Origin: Thiotrichales bacterium HSG1
GTDB lineage: Bacteria > Pseudomonadota > Gammaproteobacteria > Beggiatoales > Beggiatoaceae
DNA: 5,287 bases
NCBI GenBank assembly: GCA_030378125.1
Contig: JAUCGN010000129.1
Coordinates: 1-5,287, forward strand
Direction: 5' to 3'
A program made the position numbers and the translations under genes. The notes under the pieces were generated by a model, which was not told where the DNA came from, made no database searches, and worked only from the letters and a program-made list of their open reading frames with translations. Position 1 is the stretch's first letter, and each line of letters starts with the position of its first letter. Shown here piece by piece: positions 1 through 5,287 of the stretch.

Positions 1-211
1 CCATATTATCTGGCATATTTACCACCCGCATCCAATCAGTCTGAGTTTGTAAAAAATCACTAGTACCATCGTCAGAACCATTATCAATTGCAATAACCTC
101 AATATCATGCCGGTTTTCTAATAAACGAGATAACTTATTAATGGTATAACGAGTTTCCGTAATTCTATTATAATTAAGGAAAACTATACTTAATTTTGGT
201 TTGTCACACAT
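1..211 (-). CDS. Family 2 glycosyltransferase, N-terminal part (runs off left edge)
   Basis: The reverse strand from an ATG at 211 reads 70 residues without a stop and leaves the window. The N-terminus has the usual GT-A opening of family 2 glycosyltransferases. A hydrophobic first beta strand ends in SIVFLNYNR (residues 8-16). A second strand ends in the nucleotide-binding motif IDNGSDDGTSDFL (residues 42-54), where the acidic residues normally contact the UDP or other nucleotide of the sugar donor. Such enzymes transfer a sugar to a surface polysaccharide, lipopolysaccharide or lipid carrier at the cytoplasmic face of the membrane. The catalytic DxD and acceptor half lie outside the window, so donor and acceptor cannot be named. 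No good Shine-Dalgarno sequence precedes the ATG, but the strand-1 motif so close to it supports this start. It is transcribed away from the glycosyltransferase remnant at 446. Confidence 0.85.
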   Translation of the reverse strand, partial: MCDKPKLSIVFLNYNRITETRYTINKLSRLLENRHDIEVIAIDNGSDDGTSDFLQTQTDWMRVVNMPDNM

Positions 212-445
212 AATTTATTGATTTTATAAAATTTGGTTAACATATGGATATAACTCAAGTCTTTTGGAAGGCTTTACCCAATTGCCAATACTGATTTTAT
301 CATACTTTTTTCTTTGTGTTTGATATTTTTATTTAACTTATTGATTAATATTGTTTATTTGAATAAATAATTCGGTAGTATTATACCAATAATTCAAACA
401 GTTCTTAAATTCAAAATAAAGAAAAATAAGGTTTCCTATATCAAG

Positions 446-1555
446 TTGCTGGAAAAATTGGAGAGTTATATACAAGTGGAGACGGTGCTGGAAAACAATC
501 CTGATATTGCGGTAGCTGGTTCCACTATGTTGCAATTAGATTATCCTTGGAAAATAAATGAAATGGGAGCATTTGTCGACCGAGTAACTGGTAAACTAAT
601 ATTAAATAGACATTTGGAAACTATTCCTAGTTGGCAAGGTTATTCAGCTTCAGAATTATTAGATAAAGACTATGATTTAACTAAACATTTAGTTCACTGT
701 CAATCTTATACTGATGTCGAATATGTTGCTGCTGCTTCACTGTTAGTTAATGCTAAGGTTGCCAAACAAGCTGGAATTTGGCGAGACTATTTCATCCATT
801 TTGATGATGTTGAATGGTGTTTACGTATGGCAGATATGGGGTATCGGATAGTGGTATCAGCTAAATCATTGATCTGGCATTTATCAGCAATAGCAAAAAT
901 TCCTACTTGGATTTTATATTATGATAATCGTAATGTACAAGATTTATTGGCAAATCACGGTTCTTCTCCAACTGCTTTAAAAAATTTACAAAGATATATT
1001 CTGAAAAAAGGTGCATATTATCATATAGTTGGTAAACCTGATTTAGCTCAATTACATTACGATGCAGTGGATGATTTCAATAATCAAATCTATGGCAAAA
1101 AAGACATAACATTAAAACATACCTATCAAAACAACAACGAAATAGGTCAAGTTTTTATGGATTCTACCATTGAACGGGTTTTAATATCATGGCCAATCAA
1201 TGTATATGCGATGGGGATTCAGACAGCTATAGTAAAAGCTCAAATACAACGCCCAAAACTACAAATAGATTGGATACCAATACCAGATGGAGAAATATTA
1301 CCTCAAGTACCACGAGCTAGATTTTTAAAACCAATACCAAAATTAATGTTTATGCGACTGATAAATTATTGGCGATTACGAGGTAATTATGACTTGGTAG
1401 TCCAATCTGATTACCAGCCATCAATATTTTTGTCTTGGTTAAAAGCAGATTTACTGTTTATTAATGACGAAACATTTTGTCGAAGGAACCAACCTAAGTT
1501 AAGCAATGTATTAAAAGCTATTTGGAAATATTTAACTTATAAGGGAAATAATTGA
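446..1555 (+). pseudogene. GlfT2-like family 2 glycosyltransferase lacking its N-terminal half
   Basis: The open frame gives 369 residues from a TTG. It begins inside a family 2 fold, just past where the metal-binding DDD motif should be. Still present are the helix and strand LENNPDIAVAGSTML (15-29), the acceptor-side motif FDDVEWCLR (119-127) with the likely catalytic acid, IWH (143-145), and the YYDNRN segment (158-163) typical of galactofuranosyltransferase-like members. Residues about 230-369 form an extra C-terminal region I do not recognise, containing VVQSDYQP and FINDETFCRR. The frame stays open back to a stop at 368-370, but residues encoded by 371-430 resemble no glycosyltransferase, and no start has a well-placed ribosome site. 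I infer a 5' deletion or rearrangement. The rest has no stops or frameshifts, so the loss looks recent or the product is still made. Its TGA touches the glmU start, which suggests former co-transcription. Less likely, it is a functional acceptor-domain protein. Confidence 0.65.
1541..1546 (+). promoter_or_regulatory. Ribosome binding site for glmU
   Basis: AAGGGA lies inside the last codons of the upstream glycosyltransferase remnant. It is 5 bases before a TTG at 1552 and 14 bases before the ATG at 1561. Spacing favours the TTG, whereas codon preference and family alignment favour the ATG. Ribosomes ending at the TGA (1553-1555) could also re-initiate at the ATG, 5 bases further on. Confidence 0.45.
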
Positions 1556-1560
1556 TTATT

Positions 1561-2907
1561 ATGAAACTTTCTATTATTATACTGGCTGCTGGGCTTGGTA
1601 AACGTATGTGTTCTAAATTACCTAAAGTGTTACATTGTATTGCTGGTAAACCTTTATTAAAACATGTTATTGACACTGCAATAGGCTTAAAGCCAGAAAA
1701 GATTCAAGTTGTGTATGGGCATGGAGGAGAGCAAGTGATTAATACTCTTGATGATTTACCAGTTGAATGGGTGCAACAAGAACAGCAATTAGGTACTGGT
1801 CATGCCGTCGCACAAGCTATACCAAATATTGCAGACGATAATATGGTATTGATTCTATATGGCGATGTACCGTTGATTAATCCAGTAAATTTACAGAAAT
1901 TATGTTCTTCTCCAACAAGTCTCAATGTACTTACAACTAAACTAGATAATCCAACTGGTTATGGTCGAATTGTGCGTAATGATAAAGGGCAGGTAGAAGC
2001 TATTGTAGAAGAAAAAGATGCTGATTTTAAAACCAAAATTATTCAAGAAGTTAATACTGGTATACTTGCCACTCAAGCCACTAAGTTACGTTCTTGGTTA
2101 GCTAATTTGGATAATAATAATTCTCAAACTGAATATTATTTAACTGATATTATTGCAATGGCTGTTACTGATAATGTACCAATTCATACCAACACAGTTA
2201 GTAATAAATATGAAGTTATGGGAGTAAATAATCGTTTGCAACTTGCTGATTTAGAGCGTTATTATCAGTTACAACAAGTAAACAATCTAATGTTAGCTGG
2301 AGTCACAGTGCAGGACCCCAATCGCCTAGACATAAGAGGTGTAGTAAAAGCTGGTTATGACATAAATATTGATATCAATGTGATCCTTGCGGGTAACGTT
2401 TCGCTTGGTAACCGGGTAACCATTGGTGCTAATACTATAATTCGTAACGCTAAAATAGCAGATGATGTGGAAATATTGAGTAACTGTGTGATTGAGGATG
2501 TTGTAATTGAAACTGGTTGTAAAATAGGACCTTTTGCTCGTTTGCGGCCAGAAACTAAATTAGCTGAACAAGTGCATATTGGTAATTTTGTGGAAGTTAA
2601 AAAATCTACAGTAGCTAAAGGTTCCAAAATAAATCATTTGAGTTATATTGGTGATAGCGAAATTGGTAGTGGTGTGAATGTAGGTGCTGGAACAATTACT
2701 TGCAATTATGATGGTACTAACAAGCATAAAACTGTTATAAAAAATGATGTATTTATAGGTTCCGATACCCAATTAATTGCACCAGTAACAGTTGAAGATG
2801 GTGCTACCATTGGAGCTGGTTCAACTATTAGTAAAAATGTTGCAAAGGGAACTTTAGCCTTAAGCCGTGTTGAGCAACGAAGTATTGATGGTTGGAAAAG
2901 ACCATAA
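1561..2907 (+). CDS. glmU: Bifunctional GlmU: glucosamine-1-P acetyltransferase / GlcNAc-1-P uridyltransferase
   Basis: GlmU makes UDP-GlcNAc in the cytoplasm, first acetylating glucosamine-1-phosphate with acetyl-CoA and then adding UMP from UTP. From the ATG it is 448 residues, against 456 in E. coli. The N-terminal pyrophosphorylase domain shows LAAGLGKRM (9-16) and PK at 21-22, QLGTGHA (76-82), YGD with metal ligand D102, EVNTGI (163-168) and GVNNR (221-225). From about residue 250 it is a left-handed beta-helix of hexapeptide repeats. The acetyltransferase residues match E. coli with a constant offset of four: R329, K347, H359, Y362, N373, N382 and Y383. The C-terminus GWKRP matches the family end. 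An upstream TTG at 1552 would add MII and has better ribosome-site spacing. I chose the ATG because homologues start right before the first beta strand. The gene is essential in most bacteria. No promoter of its own is visible, so it is probably transcribed through or from within the truncated glycosyltransferase. Confidence 0.97.
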   Translation: MKLSIIILAAGLGKRMCSKLPKVLHCIAGKPLLKHVIDTAIGLKPEKIQVVYGHGGEQVINTLDDLPVEWVQQEQQLGTGHAVAQAIPNIADDNMVLILYGDVPLINPVNLQKLCSSPTSLNVLTTKLDNPTGYGRIVRNDKGQVEAIVEEKDADFKTKIIQEVNTGILATQATKLRSWLANLDNNNSQTEYYLTDIIAMAVTDNVPIHTNTVSNKYEVMGVNNRLQLADLERYYQLQQVNNLMLAGVTVQDPNRLDIRGVVKAGYDINIDINVILAGNVSLGNRVTIGANTIIRNAKIADDVEILSNCVIEDVVIETGCKIGPFARLRPETKLAEQVHIGNFVEVKKSTVAKGSKINHLSYIGDSEIGSGVNVGAGTITCNYDGTNKHKTVIKNDVFIGSDTQLIAPVTVEDGATIGAGSTISKNVAKGTLALSRVEQRSIDGWKRP

Positions 2908-3002
2908 AATAAGTTTTGAAGTTTCATTTATTAATCAGTCTTGACTACATGGGAATACACTTAACATATACTTGACACGGTAATAAATTTAACTTTCGGT
3001 AG

Positions 3003-3045
3003 GTCGGGTTAGATTATTGAGCAAAGTGAAATAACGTAACCCGAC
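3003..3045. repeat. REP-like palindrome with GTCGGGTTA / TAACCCGAC arms
   Basis: Perfect 9-base arms GTCGGGTTA (3003-3011) and TAACCCGAC (3037-3045) enclose a 2x2 mismatch, then a second 5-base pairing (TTATT 3014-3018 with AATAA 3030-3034) and an 11-base loop. The arms are much richer in G+C than their surroundings. From memory, hairpins built on GGTCGGGTTA...TAACCCGAC recur between genes in several proteobacterial genomes. I could not test whether copies exist elsewhere in this one. It lies 95 bases after the glmU stop and has no following T-run, so it may stabilise or end the glmU transcript rather than be a standard terminator. Confidence 0.6.
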
Positions 3046-3061
3046 ATCTATATAAAATTAT

Positions 3062-3151
3062 GGTAGTCCTGCAATGTATAGTGATAAATATATTAATTGC
3101 TTGATATTTAACATCTTTTTTAGAATAAACACTATTCTGTTCAGGACTACC
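3062..3151. repeat. 90-base nested inverted repeat (MITE-like or structured RNA)
   Basis: The ends are perfect 10-base inverted repeats, GGTAGTCCTG (3062-3071) and CAGGACTACC (3142-3151). Inside them are two further pairings on the same axis: ATAGTG (3078-3083) with CACTAT (3130-3135), and TAAATAT (3085-3091) with ATATTTA (3104-3110) around a 12-base loop. A T6 run (3116-3121) sits on the 3' side of the inner hairpin. Terminal inverted repeats around an AT-rich, non-coding, self-folding core fit a small non-autonomous mobile element. A regulatory leader of arsM is the alternative. No convincing target-site duplication is visible; only a TA is shared near the two edges. No transposase gene is in the window. 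Confidence 0.55.
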
Positions 3152-3210
3152 TAAATAAGTTTAAAAAAGTTCAAGTTATGCCCGTGTGCAGTATAGTTAT
3201 GAAAAACCAG

Positions 3211-3241
3211 TTGCACAGTTAATTATATCTATGTGTACTAT
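3211..3241 (+). promoter_or_regulatory. Possible sigma-70 promoter of arsM
   Basis: TTGCAC (3211-3216) and TACTAT (3236-3241) are the best -35/-10-like pair before arsM. Each hexamer is imperfect and the 19-base spacer is long. The -10 candidate overlaps the inverted heptamer ACTATAC (3237-3243), which pairs with GTATAGT at 3191-3197. A repressor bound there could block transcription, but this is inference only. Confidence 0.25.
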
Positions 3242-3256
3242 ACAAAATATATTTTT

Positions 3257-3262
3257 AAGAGA
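3257..3262 (+). promoter_or_regulatory. Ribosome binding site of arsM
   Basis: AAGAGA ends five bases before the ATG at 3268. It is a purine-rich, acceptably spaced Shine-Dalgarno sequence and supports that start. Confidence 0.5.
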
Positions 3263-3267
3263 AAACA

Positions 3268-4092
3268 ATGCAAACTATTAAAAATGATGAAATTCGCCAA
3301 AAAGTACGTGAAAGTTATGCAAACGTTGCCAATTCAAATAGCACTTTGACAAGTAGTTGTTGTGGTACATCTGAAACAAAATCAAATAATGTCAATTGTT
3401 GTAGCAGTGCAACCTCTTCACCAGAAGAAGAGTCATTCAACATGGGTTATTCCAAAAGTGAACTTGTTTTGTTACCCGATGGTGCCAATATGGGTTTGGG
3501 TTGTGGTAATCCGCAGGCTATTGCTTCTTTAAAATCAGGAGAAACAGTACTTGATCTTGGTAGTGGTGGTGGAATTGACTGTTTTTTAGCGGCTAATGCA
3601 GTAGGGGATGATGGTCATGTAATTGGTATTGACATGACTCCTGAAATGGTTAGTAAAGCCAGAGAGAATACTGTCAAATCTGGTTTTACCAATATTGAGT
3701 TTCGACTAGGTGAAATAGAGAACTTGCCAGTTGCTGATAATACTGTTGATGTGATTATGTCCAATTGTGTTATCAACCTATCACCGGATAAACAGCAAGT
3801 TTTTAATGATTCTTTACGAATTTTGAAATCTGGAGGTCGATTGGCGATTTCCGATGTTGTAGCGACAGCCAAGTTACCAGATGAGTTGCTAAACGATCCA
3901 AAGCTATATTCTGCTTGTGTATCAGGTGCGGTTCAAATTGAAGTTTTGGAATCTATGTTGGAAAAGGCTGGTTTTATCCATATCCAAATTAAACCTAAAG
4001 TTGAAAGTAAAGAATTCATTCGAGAATGGGCACCTGGTAGCAATATTGAAGACTATGTTGTTTCGGCTACAATTGAAGCAGTAAAACCTTGA
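3268..4092 (+). CDS. arsM: Arsenite S-adenosylmethionine methyltransferase ArsM
   Basis: ArsM transfers methyl groups from S-adenosylmethionine to arsenite, giving methylated and finally volatile arsenicals. It is a cytoplasmic detoxification enzyme. The 274-residue product has the family's order of parts. An N-terminal cysteine-rich tail has CC pairs at 31-32 and 44-45. LGCGNP follows at 77-82, then the SAM-binding motif VLDLGSGGGID (94-104), the second strand acid in GIDMTPEM (120-127), SNCVINLSPDK (165-175), ISDVV (194-198) and YSACVSGA (214-221). The C-terminus has the usual WAPGSNIEDYVVSATIEA (253-270). C79, C167 and C217 line up with the arsenic-binding cysteines known from algal ArsM, and one of the N-terminal cysteines would supply the fourth. 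No arsR or other ars gene adjoins it. It faces the NapH-like gene tail to tail and is probably transcribed alone. Confidence 0.95.
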   Translation: MQTIKNDEIRQKVRESYANVANSNSTLTSSCCGTSETKSNNVNCCSSATSSPEEESFNMGYSKSELVLLPDGANMGLGCGNPQAIASLKSGETVLDLGSGGGIDCFLAANAVGDDGHVIGIDMTPEMVSKARENTVKSGFTNIEFRLGEIENLPVADNTVDVIMSNCVINLSPDKQQVFNDSLRILKSGGRLAISDVVATAKLPDELLNDPKLYSACVSGAVQIEVLESMLEKAGFIHIQIKPKVESKEFIREWAPGSNIEDYVVSATIEAVKP

Positions 4093-4146
4093 AGAAGGTA
4101 AAAAAATTACTTAGGAATTGTATACAAATTAAGTTTGACAGATGTA

Positions 4147-4168
4147 AGTGGGTAACATGTTGCCCACT
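4147..4168. terminator. Hairpin between convergent arsM and NapH-like gene
   Basis: AGTGGGTAA (4147-4155) pairs with TTGCCCACT (4160-4168) around a CATG loop, with one T-G wobble at 4153/4162. It lies 54 bases past the arsM stop and 35 bases past the stop of the gene on the other strand, where a shared bidirectional terminator is expected. Neither side has a clear T-run (TATAAAATT follows on the plus strand), so it is not a textbook intrinsic terminator. It could instead be a protein-binding palindrome. Confidence 0.45.
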
Positions 4169-4203
4169 CACCTAGGTTATAAAATTCTCTGGTAAATATT
4201 TGG

Positions 4204-5172
4204 TTAAATTCCTTTAATTTCAAATTTTAATGAACCGGTTGGACAAACATCAACACAAGCTCCACACAAAGTACAATCAGTTCCAATGTCAATTTTAACA
4301 TTACCAGCCCGTCCTTTTTTAACACATTCCAAAACATGTGGAACCTCACATACAATATGACAACAAGTTTCATGTTGACAGTTAGATAGCTGATAAGTTA
4401 TTTGGAGTGGCGACAAAGCCCCAGTCAAACCATAGGTTAAACCCATAGGACAAACGTAACGACACCAAGCCCGGCGAGAGTAAAAAACTTCAAATAAAAA
4501 TAGAATTAATATCCATATCATAGCAATCCCCGGTCCATAGATTAAAGCTCGACTTATCATACCTACTGGGTTGATACTATTGAATAAAGAGTAACCTAAT
4601 CCAAAAGCCAATAAAGAGAATACTACAAAAAAAACGGTACGAACCCCTCTGTGGAAATTATGCTCTGTTACCCATTTTTTAGCTGCCAGTTTTAAATGTA
4701 TTTTCTCAGCAATTTCAGCCAATAAATGGTAAGGACAGACCCAAGAACAGAAAGCCCTACCTCCCAGTAAAAGCCAAATTACAAATACTGTCACAGTTCC
4801 AATAATCAAGTTAATAAACATTATCTTATAGGCAAGAACCACCTGTAAAGATGAATAAATATCTGCCATATGGAAACCCAAAACTCGCGAAGCTATTATT
4901 GAACCTTCAAATAACTGTACATCCACCCAAAAGGATAAAGTAAACATTAGGTTAATAAATATAATTGAAAACCAACGCCGATTACGCCATTTTTTACTAT
5001 ATTTACCATCCTCAACCTCTTGTAATTCTAGCTTAATTTTTGCTATTTCTGCTTTGGTTATTTTTTTAGCACGTTTTTGTAAATGTATAGTTTGAGCAGT
5101 AGGAACTATTTCTTTAGGTTTTTTAGGAGTTTTACCCAACATTACCATTAATGCTTCTAAATTTCCCTTCAT
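4204..5172 (-). CDS. NapH/MauN-like membrane 4Fe-4S ferredoxin-type protein
   Basis: A polytopic iron-sulfur protein of the NapH/MauN/CcoG type, which passes electrons between the quinol pool and partner ferredoxins or periplasmic oxidoreductases. From the ATG at 5172 it has 322 residues. A basic soluble N-terminus (1-66) is followed by four likely membrane helices at about 68-84, 112-137, 177-198 and 216-231. Two CxxxCP motifs follow helices two and four: FCSWVCP (141-147) and WCRYVCP (236-242). The C-terminal ferredoxin domain has a canonical second cluster, CTLCGACVDVCP (300-311). Its first cluster region, CQHETCCHIVCEVP (265-278), has non-standard spacing. The start overlaps the upstream NapG-like stop (ATGA), which implies translational coupling. 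GGGAG at 5184-5188 is the likely ribosome site, although its 11-base spacing is long. A TTG at 5190 would add six residues but would start inside that site. Nitrate reductase, methylamine dehydrogenase or another partner cannot be chosen from this window. Confidence 0.85.
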   Translation of the reverse strand: MKGNLEALMVMLGKTPKKPKEIVPTAQTIHLQKRAKKITKAEIAKIKLELQEVEDGKYSKKWRNRRWFSIIFINLMFTLSFWVDVQLFEGSIIASRVLGFHMADIYSSLQVVLAYKIMFINLIIGTVTVFVIWLLLGGRAFCSWVCPYHLLAEIAEKIHLKLAAKKWVTEHNFHRGVRTVFFVVFSLLAFGLGYSLFNSINPVGMISRALIYGPGIAMIWILILFLFEVFYSRRAWCRYVCPMGLTYGLTGALSPLQITYQLSNCQHETCCHIVCEVPHVLECVKKGRAGNVKIDIGTDCTLCGACVDVCPTGSLKFEIKGI

Positions 5173-5287
5173 ACTGTTTTTCGCTCCCAAACTTTACGTT
5201 CATCAATAACAATTACAGTTGGTTCCACTGGACAGATCATCTCACACACTCCGCAACCAACACAAGTTTCATGTATAACTGGTAATT
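5169..5287 (-). CDS. NapG/MauM-like 4Fe-4S ferredoxin, C-terminal fragment
   Basis: The reverse strand enters from the right edge and gives 38 residues before a TGA at 5169-5171. They contain a complete 4Fe-4S binding motif, CVGCGVCEMICP (visible residues 8-19), followed by VEPTVIVIDER. This is the C-terminal ferredoxin signature of NapG/MauM-type proteins, which carry several 4Fe-4S clusters and pair with a NapH/MauN-type membrane partner. The stop codon overlaps the start of the NapH-like gene (ATGA), so the two are cotranscribed and probably made in a fixed ratio. The rest of the protein, including any Tat signal and the other clusters, is outside the window, so the identification rests on this motif and on gene order. 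Confidence 0.75.
   Translation of the reverse strand, partial: LPVIHETCVGCGVCEMICPVEPTVIVIDERKVWERKTV
5184..5188 (-). promoter_or_regulatory. Ribosome binding site deciding the NapH-like start
   Basis: Read on the minus strand, GGGAG lies within the last codons of the NapG-like gene, 11 bases before the ATG at 5172. It argues against the alternative TTG at 5188-5190, which would overlap it. The spacing is longer than ideal, so coupling through the ATGA overlap probably contributes. Confidence 0.45.

Larger units (their letters stand above)
2908..3267. other. 360-base non-coding stretch with two palindromic elements and the arsM upstream region
   Basis: I find no credible gene here. The longest small frames (26 codons from 3074, 14 codons from 3178) lack ribosome sites and family features. 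The stretch has an AT-rich beginning with isolated -35-like hexamers (TTGACT at 2941, TTGACA at 2972) but no good -10 partners. A REP-like hairpin follows at 3003-3045 and a 90-base nested inverted repeat at 3062-3151. The heptamer GTATAGT occurs at 3076-3082 and 3191-3197, and inverted at 3237-3243. The last 60 bases should hold the arsM promoter. No clear intrinsic terminator follows glmU; the first hairpin may do that job. Confidence 0.7.

Noticed and set aside
354..367. An AT-only palindrome TTTATT-TG-AATAAA in the left gap
   Set aside because: It is short, weak and expected in such AT-rich sequence, with no supporting T-run or repeat partner.
338..535. A 65-codon reverse-strand frame overlapping the start of the glycosyltransferase remnant
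   Set aside because: It is low-complexity and AT-driven, overlaps conserved plus-strand coding sequence, and resembles no family.
2355..2927. Three overlapping reverse-strand open frames across the 3' half of glmU
   Set aside because: They are shadows of the beta-helix coding sequence, which is fully accounted for on the plus strand by conserved GlmU residues.
2941..2977. TTGACT (2941) and TTGACA (2972) as -35 boxes
   Set aside because: No acceptable -10 hexamer occurs 16-18 bases downstream of either, and they lie far from arsM on the other side of both palindromes.
3074..3154. A 26-codon open frame (ATG 3074 to TAA 3152-3154) that spans most of the nested palindrome and stops just outside it
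   Set aside because: It has no ribosome binding site, its composition follows the AT-rich palindrome, and it shows no recognisable features. The match of its end to the repeat is probably chance.
3178..3222. A 14-codon frame before arsM that could be a leader peptide
   Set aside because: It has no Shine-Dalgarno sequence, no run of regulatory codons and no terminator/antiterminator pair after it.
3615..3872. An 85-codon reverse-strand frame inside arsM
   Set aside because: It is a shadow of the conserved methyltransferase core and has no features of its own.

Overview
This is an AT-rich window (about one third G+C, judged by eye). Its genes look gammaproteobacterial: GlmU matches the E. coli enzyme residue for residue at the sites I could compare, and there is a NapG/NapH-type ferredoxin pair. 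An AT-rich sulfur- or methane-associated gammaproteobacterium would fit, but nothing here fixes the genus.

Layout. (1) Positions 1-211, minus strand: the N-terminal 70 residues of a family 2 glycosyltransferase that runs off the left edge. (2) 212-445: an AT-rich gap with no supported gene. (3) 446-1555, plus strand: the C-terminal part of a second, GlfT2-like glycosyltransferase. It lacks the nucleotide-binding half and the DxD motif, so it is probably a 5'-truncated gene. (4) 1561-2907, plus: complete glmU, whose start abuts the stop of the broken glycosyltransferase. (5) 2908-3267: a 360-base non-coding stretch holding two unrelated palindromic elements, a REP-like hairpin (3003-3045) and a 90-base nested inverted repeat (3062-3151), followed by the presumed arsM control region. 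(6) 3268-4092, plus: complete arsM. (7) 4093-4203: a gap between convergent genes with a strong hairpin. (8) 4204-5172, minus: a NapH/MauN-like membrane iron-sulfur protein. (9) 5169-5287, minus: the C-terminus of a NapG/MauM-like ferredoxin, overlapping the NapH-like start by ATGA.

How the parts fit. The left third is a cell-envelope region: two glycosyltransferases beside glmU, which makes the UDP-GlcNAc used for peptidoglycan, lipid A and surface glycans. arsM is a stand-alone arsenic detoxification gene with no arsR in view. The right third is part of a quinol or ferredoxin electron-transfer operon read leftward.

I see no convincing new multi-gene system. The least explained items are the nested 90-base palindrome before arsM, the beheaded glycosyltransferase kept open ahead of glmU, and the unusual cysteine spacing in the NapH-like protein.
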